From NCBI GenBank assembly GCA_963666895.2, contig CAXXNS010000001.1, forward strand, positions 186,001-250,000: DNA of 64,000 bases. Direction: 5' to 3'. Below are positions 7,580 to 15,575 of this stretch, in pieces. Made by a program: the position numbers and the translations under genes. Every line of letters begins with the position of its first letter. Position 1 is the first letter of the stretch. The notes below the pieces were generated by a model, which saw only the letters and a program-made list of their open reading frames with translations, was not told the DNA's origin and searched no databases. This DNA comes from G963666895 sp963666895. GTDB taxonomy: Bacteria > Desulfobacterota > Desulfovibrionia > Desulfovibrionales > Desulfovibrionaceae.

Positions 7580-7779
7580 TGTTTGGTACTCCCTCTTATT
7601 TCACTGCGGGTCGCCGTGTCTTTCCCTTATCTCAACGCGCCGTCCATCAGCGTAATCTCAAATATAGCAATTCTTGTTACGGCCCATAAAAAACATATAC
7701 TTTCGGCAAATTAGAATACCAAAGCCAGAGAAACGATAATCGATTCTTGAAAAACAAGACTGGGCCGTGGCCAAGAAAA
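7580..7779 (-). promoter_or_regulatory. Upstream region of the second PEP-CTERM gene
   Basis: This 200-base non-coding stretch is A+T-rich around 7660-7740 and presumably carries the promoter of the leftward gene ending at 6890. No clear -35/-10 or sigma-54 match was found. It contains inverted-repeat copy B. Confidence 0.3.
7738..7759. repeat. Inverted-repeat copy B (pairs with 6754..6775)
   Basis: The reverse complement reads TCTTGTTTTTCAAGA, then A, then TCGATT, matching copy A at 21 of 22 positions in the opposite orientation. The GGCCC just outside is also shared. Confidence 0.7.
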
Positions 7780-7811
7780 CGCAAAACCCCCAGGGCCGAG
7801 GCCCTGGGGGC
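7780..7811 (-). terminator. Terminator downstream of tRNA-Arg
   Basis: A perfect stem CCCCCAGGGC / GCCCTGGGGG (7787-7810) is followed on the minus strand by TTTTGCGTTTTC. It lies about ten bases past the tRNA 3' end. Confidence 0.87.
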
Positions 7812-7820
7812 GGAAGTTTC

Positions 7821-7897
7821 TGGTGCCCCCGGCGCGATTCGAACACGCGGCACCCAGATTAGGAATCTGGTGCTCTATCCACCTGAGCTACGGGGGC
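7821..7897 (-). tRNA. tRNA-Arg (anticodon CCT)
   Basis: The minus strand gives a 77-base cloverleaf: acceptor GCCCCCG pairs with CGGGGGC, the D arm is GCTCAGGTGGATAGAGC, the anticodon stem CAGAT/ATCTG holds the loop TCCTAA with anticodon CCT, and the T loop contains TTCGAAT. The discriminator A and CCA end are encoded. It reads AGG codons. A terminator follows. Confidence 0.96.
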
Positions 7898-7964
7898 AAT
7901 CCCGCCTCTCGGCGGGTGCTCCGGCGTACATCATTATGGATTCGCCATCAAGACGCAAGAACGC
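7898..7964 (-). other. Short spacer with a hairpin after the propeller gene
   Basis: CCCGCC (7901-7906) and GGCGGG (7911-7916) form a small hairpin with no T-run on either strand. It lies between the end of the 12 kb leftward cluster and tRNA-Arg. It may slow transcription but is not a standard terminator. Confidence 0.35.
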
Positions 7965-10900
7965 CTAGTCCCGGGGGCGCAGCACGTAGGACGCCCCGCC
8001 GAAGTCCCGCTGCATCCAGGGCGCGCCCTGGTCGCTGACGTCGATGCGCAGCAGCTCGCCCACGGCCCCGGAGTACTTGAGCGTCACCCGGTCAAAAGCC
8101 TTGTTGGTGGCGTTGAAGCGGTACACGGTGAAATCGGGGGTAACGATGAACACCGAGCCGTCCGGCCCCACGCCCACGTCCGCGGCCCGCTGCTTGCGCT
8201 TGGCCGGGTGCTCGAACGAATCGCCGTCCCAGTATTTGACGTACTCGTTGGCGTCCACGATCCAGGGATTGCCCGCCGGATCGGAGCACACCCGCACATA
8301 GATGCTCTTGTTGTCGAAACGCTTGAACTTGCCCGTCTCGGGCGTGTAGCGGTAAAGCTGCAGCGTGCTGCTGATGGCGAAAACCACGTTGTCCGGCCCC
8401 ACGTCCAGGTCCGTGCCGTCGCCCGGACAGTCGAAGCCCTGGGAACGGTTTTTCGCGGCCGTGGGACGGTCCCGGTCCTCGACCTCGTAGATCTTTCCGC
8501 TCTCCTCGTACCAGTAGGACTCGCCCACCCCGGCCGCCAGCAGCCCGGGCACGTTGTGGGTGCCCGTCTTCAACCGTTTGCCGTCCCACCAGGTGACGTT
8601 GGAACCGACGTCGCTGAGCATGTACACGTCGCCCTCCGGTCCCACGGACGGCACTTCGGCCTGTCCCTCGATCTCCATGCGGTAGGACTTCTTGAAGGTG
8701 ATGGTGGGCGGCTGCTCCTCCTTGCCCTTGTCCCAGGCCGGGACGGGCGCGTGGAAGAATCCGGCCGCGTAGACCTCACCACCCGGAGTGGCCACCCAGG
8801 GCAGCCCCTTGGGTCCCACGGAAACGTTGATGGGCGTGAATTTGGTGGGGACGCGCTCCCATTGGCCGGTCAGCCCCTGCGTGGTGTACTCCCGGCCGTA
8901 GCGCAACAGCCGCCCGTCCTCGCCCGCCAGGAAGATGGAGCCGTCCGGGCCGATGCCGATGTCCCGGCCGCTGCCCGGCACGCGCTGGCACGGGTCGGCC
9001 AGACAGTTCCATATCCGGCCCTCCAGGTCCACGGCCCAGGCCGCGCCCTGCGGGTCCACGCCGAGCCGGTCGCCCCGGCCCTGAACCAGGATCAGCCGCT
9101 TCTTGCCGGGCCGGTATTCGTACAGACGGCCGCTGTCGTCGCTGACCACCACGGTGTCGTCCAGGCCCACGGCCACGTCCCGCGCCTTGCCCTTGGGCCC
9201 GGAAATCTGCCGCCACATGGTCCCGTCGTAGTGATAGACCTGCCCCAGGACCGTGACCACCCAGGGCTTGCCCTCCTTGTCCACGGCCACGCGGTCGGCC
9301 TTGACCGACAGGCTGAAGCCCTCGAATGCCCGTTCATCGTCGTTGAACCGCAGCAGCTGCCCGGAGTCGCCCACGGCGTACACGTGCCCTTCCGGTCCCA
9401 CGCCCAGATCGCGCACCTTGCCCTCGACCAGGGTGAAGGCCAGGGCTCCGGTCTCGGTGACCTGGTTGGACGGGACGGGCCCGGGTTTCTCCTCGGATTC
9501 GGGCTCGGGTCCGGTCTCCTGGGTCTTCTTCTGTTCGGCCTGCCGGGAGAACATGGCCGAGGCCACCACCGTGCCGTCCGCGTCCGCGATCCACGGCTTG
9601 CCGCCCGGGCCCACGGCAATGGCCGAGGCGTCGTAGCGGTCCAGGATGAGGATGAAACGCTCGTTGTGCCGGTCCCAGCGGGCCACTTCCCCGTCCAGGG
9701 ACACGATGAACACGGTCCCGTCCGGGCCCACGCCCAGGTCCCGGGCCGTGCCCGGCATGGGCTCGAAGGCCTGGCCGTCGTACCGAAACACGGCCCCGCT
9801 TTCATCCGCGACCCAGGGCCTCCCCTTGGGGTCCACGGCGATGCGCTGGGCCCTGATTCCGGTAGCCCCGATCGCCTTGTCCGCCACGCGGGCCTTGTCC
9901 GGGTCCAGCCGCACCACCGCGCCCTCTTGGGTCACGACCCACAGCTGCCCGTCCGGGCCCAGGGCCACGTCTCGCACCGGGCCCAGCCCCTTGGCGGCGA
10001 AGGTCTTCCAGACCGCGCCGTTGTACCAAAGCAGGCCGCCGTCCGGGTCCACGCCCCAAGGCGTGCCGTCCGGGGCTACGGCCACGCGGGCCAGCCTGCC
10101 GCCCACCCGGGACCAGCCGTTGAACGCGCCCTGGCTCCAGCGCCACACGCTGTTGTCCAGGCCCACGGCCCAGACCGCGCCGTCCGCGCCGATGCCCAGA
10201 TCCAGGACCGAGCCCCGCAGCACTTGCCAATTGTACCCGCCCGTTGTGATGACCGCCTTCTCAATGCCGTGGCTCGGGGCCGTGACCGTGTCGAACAAAT
10301 CCGAGGCCTGGATGACGCCGTCCGGGGAGGCCACCCAGGGCCGCCCGCCCGGGCCCACGGCCACCGCCGCGGCCGCCGGAGCCTTGACCAAGGTCCAATC
10401 CTGGCCGTCCGCGCTCCAGCGCAGCAGTTCCCCGCCGGGACCGGACGCGTACACCTCGCCGTCCGGGCCCACGGCCAGGTCCACGACCATATTTAGGGCC
10501 TGGCCGGGCAGGGAGGCGACGCCCTCCGGGTCGAGTCGGGCCGGCCGCCCACCCGTGGTCACGAACCACGGTCGACCCAGGGGATCCACCCCCACCCGTT
10601 CGGCATCGACTGAAACAGATTCCTTGAAGCGTCCGTTCTTGGCGTCCCACTGGGCCAGGCCGCCATCATTCAGCACCGCCCAGACCGATCCGTCCGAGCC
10701 CGCGCCGATGTCCTTGGCCCGGATTGAAACCACCTTCCACTGCCCCCGAGAAACAAAACCCACCCGGCCGTCCTCGAACACCACCCAGGGATCGCCCTGT
10801 ACGTCCGCGGCCACGCGCAGGATGGTCCCGGGCATGGATCGCGTCCAGCCCGACCCGGACCCGGGCGCGCGCTTCCACAGGCGGCCTTCCGGGTCCACGG

Positions 10901-11060
10901 CATAGGCCGTGCCGTCCGCCGGAGCCAGGGCCAGGTCAGCGGCCTGGCCGGGCAGGCGGGTCCAACCCTGGTCCTGGGCCACGGTTTTCTGGGCCAGGGC
11001 CTCGCCAACCGTGAACGCCAGGACCAGAACGAAGAGCAGCAGGACGGCGGATCGGTTCAT
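7965..11060 (-). CDS. Large secreted repeat protein, tectonin-like beta-propeller
   Basis: The 1031-residue protein starts with a signal peptide (MNRSAVLLLFVLVLAFTVGEALA). Almost all of the rest consists of 35-45-residue repeats alternating forms such as (A/G)VGPDG..WAV....G...RW and D..G.PWVV...G.V.R(Y/W). This is the look of tectonin or NHL/WD-like beta-propeller blades; the number suggests several propellers in series. A Glu/Pro/Gln-rich linker (QAEQKKTQETGPEPESEEKP) lies near residue 515. Such folds bind sugars, lipids or proteins; no catalytic residue is evident. It begins 17 bases after the TPR-secretin gene and probably belongs to the same transcript. Plausible roles are a surface adhesin, a cargo or a periplasmic scaffold of the export system. 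Propeller fold is inferred from repeat pattern; function is unknown. Confidence 0.8.
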   Translation of the reverse strand: MNRSAVLLLFVLVLAFTVGEALAQKTVAQDQGWTRLPGQAADLALAPADGTAYAVDPEGRLWKRAPGSGSGWTRSMPGTILRVAADVQGDPWVVFEDGRVGFVSRGQWKVVSIRAKDIGAGSDGSVWAVLNDGGLAQWDAKNGRFKESVSVDAERVGVDPLGRPWFVTTGGRPARLDPEGVASLPGQALNMVVDLAVGPDGEVYASGPGGELLRWSADGQDWTLVKAPAAAAVAVGPGGRPWVASPDGVIQASDLFDTVTAPSHGIEKAVITTGGYNWQVLRGSVLDLGIGADGAVWAVGLDNSVWRWSQGAFNGWSRVGGRLARVAVAPDGTPWGVDPDGGLLWYNGAVWKTFAAKGLGPVRDVALGPDGQLWVVTQEGAVVRLDPDKARVADKAIGATGIRAQRIAVDPKGRPWVADESGAVFRYDGQAFEPMPGTARDLGVGPDGTVFIVSLDGEVARWDRHNERFILILDRYDASAIAVGPGGKPWIADADGTVVASAMFSRQAEQKKTQETGPEPESEEKPGPVPSNQVTETGALAFTLVEGKVRDLGVGPEGHVYAVGDSGQLLRFNDDERAFEGFSLSVKADRVAVDKEGKPWVVTVLGQVYHYDGTMWRQISGPKGKARDVAVGLDDTVVVSDDSGRLYEYRPGKKRLILVQGRGDRLGVDPQGAAWAVDLEGRIWNCLADPCQRVPGSGRDIGIGPDGSIFLAGEDGRLLRYGREYTTQGLTGQWERVPTKFTPINVSVGPKGLPWVATPGGEVYAAGFFHAPVPAWDKGKEEQPPTITFKKSYRMEIEGQAEVPSVGPEGDVYMLSDVGSNVTWWDGKRLKTGTHNVPGLLAAGVGESYWYEESGKIYEVEDRDRPTAAKNRSQGFDCPGDGTDLDVGPDNVVFAISSTLQLYRYTPETGKFKRFDNKSIYVRVCSDPAGNPWIVDANEYVKYWDGDSFEHPAKRKQRAADVGVGPDGSVFIVTPDFTVYRFNATNKAFDRVTLKYSGAVGELLRIDVSDQGAPWMQRDFGGASYVLRPRD

Positions 11061-11077
11061 ATCCTGTCTCCGGACTG

Positions 11078-12955
11078 CTAGTAATACAGGAATTCAACGG
11101 CCCGCTTGAGCCGCTCCAGGTGCTCGCCGCCGGTCTGCCACTCCGTGAGCGTGAAGTCGCCGGTGCGGAACTCGCGGTAGATGCTGTTCTTGCGCATGTG
11201 CTGGAAGATGGGAGCCCAGGCCGGATGGGGCTGGAACCAGTCCGAATAGCGGTCCTCCAGTTCCTTGACCGCCCGTTGCTCCTCGGTGAGCTGGGCCTTG
11301 GTCTGCTCCCGCAGCTTGTCGGACTGGTTCACGTACTGGGTGCTGCGCGGGGTGAGCAGGATGAGCACGGACTTGCGGAAATCCCGGGCGGTCTCGTTGG
11401 AAAACAGGTACTGGACCACGGGCACGTCCTGGAGCAGGGGCACGCCGTCCCGGTCCTTTTCGATCTCCTTTTCGGACAGGCCGGACAGGATCAGGGTCTC
11501 GCCCAGGCGCATGACCACGTTGGCGTTGACCTGGGTCTTGGAGGTATCCAGACGGAACTGGAAGATGACGCTGGTGCTCGGGTTGGTCAGGAAGGTGCGC
11601 TCGGCCGTGACGTTGAGCCGGATGAGGTTGCCCGGCAAAAACTCCGGGGTCACGGCCAGCTTGACCCCCACCTCCTTCTCGATGGACACGGAGTCGCCGC
11701 TGCCCCCGGACACGGCCGCGGCCGAGACCTCTGTGCCGGAGAAGAACTCCGAGGTCTGCCCGGACAGGGCGATGAGCGTGGGCTGGGCCAGAATCTCGTT
11801 GGTGCCGGTGGTGTCGTTGAAGATGTTCAGGGAATACGTGACCGCGGGGATGGAGATGTACCGGGTCACGGTGCGGGCGTCCACGTTGTTGAGCGGATCG
11901 TCCAGGTCGTAGGTGTTCTCCTTGGACCAGCTCCAGGCCGGGTAGCCCTCGTCCGCGTCGCCGAACTGGAGTTTGAGCCCGGTCAGCAGGTTCACGCCCC
12001 GGGAGGTGGAGATATCCTCCTCGGTACGGATGATGATCACGTCCACCATGACCATCTGGGTGTCCACGAAGTCCGAGGACACGGATTCGCCCTCATATTC
12101 GCCCATGGTCGAGCTGTACGCGCTCTCGTCCTCGTAGTCCTCGCCCTCGTAGGTATAGGAGCCCCCGCCAAAGGGATCGTCGTCGTATTGGGCCCGGATC
12201 ACGCCGCTGCCGATGGTCCGCTCCCAGCTCTCGATGCGGTTGGCCACGTACTGCTGCCGGTCCCTGGAGGGCTCCACGGCCTTGTACTGGTCAAAGAAGG
12301 AGCGGGCCGCCTCGGGGCGGTCCAGGGCGGCCGAGGTGATGGCCGAGGCCCTGAGCACCATGGGGTCCTGGTCGCCGCCCAGCTCCCGGGCCCGGTGCAG
12401 GGCCGCGTCGGCCGTGACCAGGTCGCCCGCGTAGTAGGAGGCCGTGGCCAGGGCGTAGAGCAGGTCCTTGTCCTCGGGATTGTAGATCACGGCCTCGGCC
12501 AGGTGCTCCTGGGCGGCCGCGTACTGCCGCTCGTCCAGGGCCAGAAGGCCCAGGTAGGCGTGGGCCAGCCAGTTGGTGGGGTCGAACTTGACGGCCAGCT
12601 TGTATCCCTCGCGGGCCAGGGCGAAGCTGCGGCCCTCACCGGCCACGGCGCGCAGATGGTAGGCCAGGCCGTTGAGGTACTGGAGGTAGGAGTTGTTCAG
12701 GTCCAGCTTCAGAGCCTTGTTGAACTCCTCGGAGGCCGTGTTCAGGTCGCCCTGGTCCAGGGCCTTGAGCCCCTCGGCCGCGTGCATCCTGGGCAGGGAG
12801 GTCAGGGCCTCCTGGGGAATGAGCTCGTAGCAGGAGAAGTCCGGCCGAGCCTGGACGGGCAACGGCGTGGTCTGCGTCTGCTTGGCGCAGCCGAATGCCA
12901 GGGCCAGGGTCAGCAGAACCAGGACCAGGGTCCGTGGGGAGCAGTGCCGCTTCAT
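11078..12955 (-). CDS. TPR-secretin outer-membrane lipoprotein
   Basis: The 625-residue protein has a lipoprotein signal peptide (LALAFGC, lipid on C23). Residues about 45-240 form TPR-like helical hairpins (GLKALDQGDLNTASEEFNKAL, YAAAQEHLAEAVIYNPED). From about 300 to 545 it has a secretin domain: ILAQPTLIALSGQTSEFFSG, GVKLAVTPEFL, a RLGETLILSGL lip motif and a VPLLQDVPVVQYLF gate region, ending in KSVLILLTPR. The C-terminal 80 residues are helical. Secretins form outer-membrane channels for type II/III secretion and pili; here the usual N0/N1 ring domains are replaced by TPRs. It starts six bases after the crystallin-like gene ends and runs into the propeller gene, so the channel and its probable cargo are co-transcribed. 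No secretion ATPase or inner-membrane platform is in the window. Confidence 0.85.
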   Translation of the reverse strand: MKRHCSPRTLVLVLLTLALAFGCAKQTQTTPLPVQARPDFSCYELIPQEALTSLPRMHAAEGLKALDQGDLNTASEEFNKALKLDLNNSYLQYLNGLAYHLRAVAGEGRSFALAREGYKLAVKFDPTNWLAHAYLGLLALDERQYAAAQEHLAEAVIYNPEDKDLLYALATASYYAGDLVTADAALHRARELGGDQDPMVLRASAITSAALDRPEAARSFFDQYKAVEPSRDRQQYVANRIESWERTIGSGVIRAQYDDDPFGGGSYTYEGEDYEDESAYSSTMGEYEGESVSSDFVDTQMVMVDVIIIRTEEDISTSRGVNLLTGLKLQFGDADEGYPAWSWSKENTYDLDDPLNNVDARTVTRYISIPAVTYSLNIFNDTTGTNEILAQPTLIALSGQTSEFFSGTEVSAAAVSGGSGDSVSIEKEVGVKLAVTPEFLPGNLIRLNVTAERTFLTNPSTSVIFQFRLDTSKTQVNANVVMRLGETLILSGLSEKEIEKDRDGVPLLQDVPVVQYLFSNETARDFRKSVLILLTPRSTQYVNQSDKLREQTKAQLTEEQRAVKELEDRYSDWFQPHPAWAPIFQHMRKNSIYREFRTGDFTLTEWQTGGEHLERLKRAVEFLYY

Positions 12956-12961
12956 GTCGTC

Positions 12962-15433
12962 CTATCCCTCCTGGCCGGGAGAAGCCTTGTCCCCGCCCCC
13001 GGTCTGGTCATGGGACGGGCCCGACGTGTCCCCGCCCCCGGTCTGGTCATGGGACGGGCCCGACGTGTCCCCGCCCCCGGTCTGGTCCTTGGACGGGCCC
13101 GACTTGTCGTCGCCATCGGTCTGGTCGTGGGACGGGCCGCTGCCGGCGTCGCCGTGCGTGCCGTGGAGAGCCTCGGGCTGGAATTCCACGGACCTGGCCT
13201 TGTCGTTGAATCCCATCTTGCCCAGATCGCCGATGTTCTGGCGCAGGGACAGCCAGTCTCCGTTGCGCCCACCCTTGGAGTACAGGGTCAGCTTGGCCTT
13301 GGGGCACTGGGCGTTGTCGATCCAGACCGAGCTGGCCTCGCCCGCGATCTTGCCGCCCAGGTTGGTGTCCACGGGCCCGTTGAAGCAGACCCATTCGCCG
13401 GTGTAGGCCTCGTGCTTGAACAGGCAGAACCCGCAGCCCTTGGTGTGGCTCCAGGGGCCGTCACCCCCGTCCCGGTACAGCCGTACCGAGGATATCTCGC
13501 CGTCCAGGGGCTGGCCCACCGAGGCCAGGGAGCCCCTGATCAGGCGGTGCTTGTCGCCCTGGAAGTCCTTGTCCTCGAAAAGCTCGACCAGCATGCCCGG
13601 GCATTCGCTCGTCAACACGCCCACCGAAGAGGCCTTGTCGTCGAAGTGGTACTCCTTGAGGTCGGCCACGCTCTTGTCGAAGCAGACCTTGTCGCCCTTG
13701 TAGTCCTTGTCCTCGTGCAGGCAGACCCCGCAGTTCTCCCAGGCATTCACTTCCAGCTTTTTGCCCTTGATATTGATCGCGGCCGATTTGACGTTGTCGG
13801 CCATATCCACCTCGGCCAGATCGGCCACTGTTTCGTCGATGACCAGTTCCCGGCCCTTGAAGTCGAACTCCGCGTACAGGCCGATCTTGGCGTTGGGGCA
13901 CTGGTCCTTGATCACCAGCACGGACCCCACGCCGTTGGACAGGCAGAGGTCGCCACAGTCGTACTCGCTTTCCTCGCAGTTCTGGCCCTTGTGCTTGTTG
14001 TTCTTCCTGGTCAGGCAGCGGTACTTGCCCACGAAATTGCGTTCCTTGTAGAAACAGGCCCCGCAGCCGTCGAGCAGGTTGCGCGGATCCACGCCCAAAT
14101 TTCCGCCCGGGTCTATGAACACGGAGGTGATCTGGTCGTTCAGCACGTCGAGCTTGGGCACGTCCTGGTAGACCACGCGGGCGCCGTCATCCTGGGCCTT
14201 CTTGATCTTGTCGCTCACGGCTTCCCAGTCCACCTGGCCCAGGGTCAGGAGGTTGACGTAGTTCCACCATTTCTCGTTCTTCTCGTCGATGTTCATGTCC
14301 GGTGAAAGGTAATGATTCATGTCGAACAGCATGACGCTCAGTTCGGGGCAAGCCTTGGTGTGGACCTTGAGGGATGAGGCCTTGTCGTTGAAGTCCAGGT
14401 CCGTAAGGTCGGCCACGGACAGATTCAGACAGAGTTCCTTACCCTTGTAGTTCCAGTTCTCGTACAGGCAGATGCCGCACTGCTTGGGATCCCTGATCCC
14501 GCCCTTGACGAACAGCAGGGAGCGGGCCTTGTCGTTGAACTTTCCCAGATCGGACATGTCGCCGGAAACCTCGAACTGTTCTCCCTCGCCCTCCTTGTCG
14601 CTGTAGAGCATGAGCCCCAGATTCTTGCACTCCTCGGTGAACAGCTTGATGGAGGAGACGCGCCCGTTCAGCTCCTTGAGGTCATTGCGGTTCGCCTTCA
14701 CCGTGGTGTACTGGCCGTGGAATCCCACGTGATCGTACAAGATGGCCTGGCACTCGGAGTCCTCGTCGATTCCGGGCTTCCCCTTGCCTCCCTTCCAAAG
14801 CTGCATGGAGGATATCTTGTCGTTGAGCTTGCCGCCCAGAGACTTCACGTCCCCGTCGAACAGGTTGGAGTCGCCTTGAAAGTCGCTGTCTTCGTAGGCC
14901 GTGACCACCAGATTCGGGCAGCCCTTGGTGAACAGGCGGAGGGAGGACGCCTTGTCGTTGAACTTGATCTTGGAGTCCTTGAAGTTGTCCTGAGTTCTGG
15001 AGAAGCAGACGGACGCTCCCTCATAGTTGAAGTGCTCGAACAGGCACACGCCGCAGTCTGGCGCGTCGGCTGGAATCCCCTTGCCCTGGGGGAAGAACTG
15101 AAGCGAGGAAATCTCGTCGTTGAATTTATCCCCGAAATCGGACTCGTTCTTGCTGATGGTGCGGTGGTCGCCCTGGAAGTCCTTGTCCTTGTAAACCTCC
15201 ACCTTGAGATCGGGGCACTGGCCGTTTATGATCTTTATTGAAGATATCTCGTCGCCAATGCCCTGGCCGTGCAGGTCGGAAACGTTCTTGCTGAAGCATT
15301 TCTTCTTTCCGCCGTAGTTGTCGTGCTCGAACATGCACACCTTGCACCCGGCGTCCGCGGCCAGGACCGGTGTTGCGGCCACGACGGAGATCAACAACAA
15401 GAACGCCAATCCGGAAACCACGCTGGTCCGCAT
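12962..15433 (-). CDS. Secreted multi-domain beta/gamma-crystallin-like protein (paralogue 1)
   Basis: The 823-residue protein has a signal peptide (MRTSVVSGLAFLLLISVVAA, cleaved after about A25). It contains 14 Greek-key motifs, counted by their second-half signature, for example NDEISSLQF, NDKASSLRL and NDKISSMQL, each preceded by a (C/F)..E...Y.G strand. N/D-N/D-x-x-S/T-S is the calcium-binding signature of microbial beta/gamma-crystallins, so it should bind several Ca2+ ions. Paired Cys (C.VC/C.IC) head most domains and may form disulfides. The C-terminus carries three to four copies of a 13-residue Gly/Asp repeat (DQTGGGDTSGPSH). It lies third in a tandem of paralogues and six bases before the TPR-secretin gene. 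Role inferred: Ca2+-stabilised secreted or matrix protein, perhaps exported by that secretin. Confidence 0.85.
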   Translation of the reverse strand: MRTSVVSGLAFLLLISVVAATPVLAADAGCKVCMFEHDNYGGKKKCFSKNVSDLHGQGIGDEISSIKIINGQCPDLKVEVYKDKDFQGDHRTISKNESDFGDKFNDEISSLQFFPQGKGIPADAPDCGVCLFEHFNYEGASVCFSRTQDNFKDSKIKFNDKASSLRLFTKGCPNLVVTAYEDSDFQGDSNLFDGDVKSLGGKLNDKISSMQLWKGGKGKPGIDEDSECQAILYDHVGFHGQYTTVKANRNDLKELNGRVSSIKLFTEECKNLGLMLYSDKEGEGEQFEVSGDMSDLGKFNDKARSLLFVKGGIRDPKQCGICLYENWNYKGKELCLNLSVADLTDLDFNDKASSLKVHTKACPELSVMLFDMNHYLSPDMNIDEKNEKWWNYVNLLTLGQVDWEAVSDKIKKAQDDGARVVYQDVPKLDVLNDQITSVFIDPGGNLGVDPRNLLDGCGACFYKERNFVGKYRCLTRKNNKHKGQNCEESEYDCGDLCLSNGVGSVLVIKDQCPNAKIGLYAEFDFKGRELVIDETVADLAEVDMADNVKSAAINIKGKKLEVNAWENCGVCLHEDKDYKGDKVCFDKSVADLKEYHFDDKASSVGVLTSECPGMLVELFEDKDFQGDKHRLIRGSLASVGQPLDGEISSVRLYRDGGDGPWSHTKGCGFCLFKHEAYTGEWVCFNGPVDTNLGGKIAGEASSVWIDNAQCPKAKLTLYSKGGRNGDWLSLRQNIGDLGKMGFNDKARSVEFQPEALHGTHGDAGSGPSHDQTDGDDKSGPSKDQTGGGDTSGPSHDQTGGGDTSGPSHDQTGGGDKASPGQEG
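12990..13138 (-). repeat. 39-base tandem repeats encoding the C-terminal tail of paralogue 1
   Basis: The unit begins at 13002, repeats at 13041 and again with changes at 13080, and a partial unit follows. Each unit codes in frame for DQTGGGDTSGPSH or a variant. The 98 bases 13041..13138 match 15622..15719 in the next paralogue with a single difference by my reading. Confidence 0.85.
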
Positions 15434-15575
15434 TACTCCCCCCCTGATGTCTCGACGCTTTCAAGGCGGTGGGCGCTCCCTTGCGCCCACTGCCGCTAAA
15501 GCTTCCTCATCATGGAAACGTACAAGACAAAGCGCAACACATCAATAAGCCGTAACCCGTTGCAGCCAAGCCGCA

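Noticed and set aside
8208..10496. Long plus-strand open frame (762 codons) opposite the propeller gene
   Set aside because: It is antisense to a repeat protein with a signal peptide, has His/Gly/Val-rich composition typical of G+C-rich shadow frames and no domain or ribosome site.
12990..13138. CRISPR-like array of 39-base repeats
   Set aside because: The units are contiguous without spacers, in frame with a coding sequence, and translate to a Gly/Asp repeat.
11120..14305. Plus-strand open frame of 1061 codons opposite the TPR-secretin and crystallin paralogue 1
   Set aside because: It spans two convincing minus-strand genes and their junction; composition is that of an antisense shadow.
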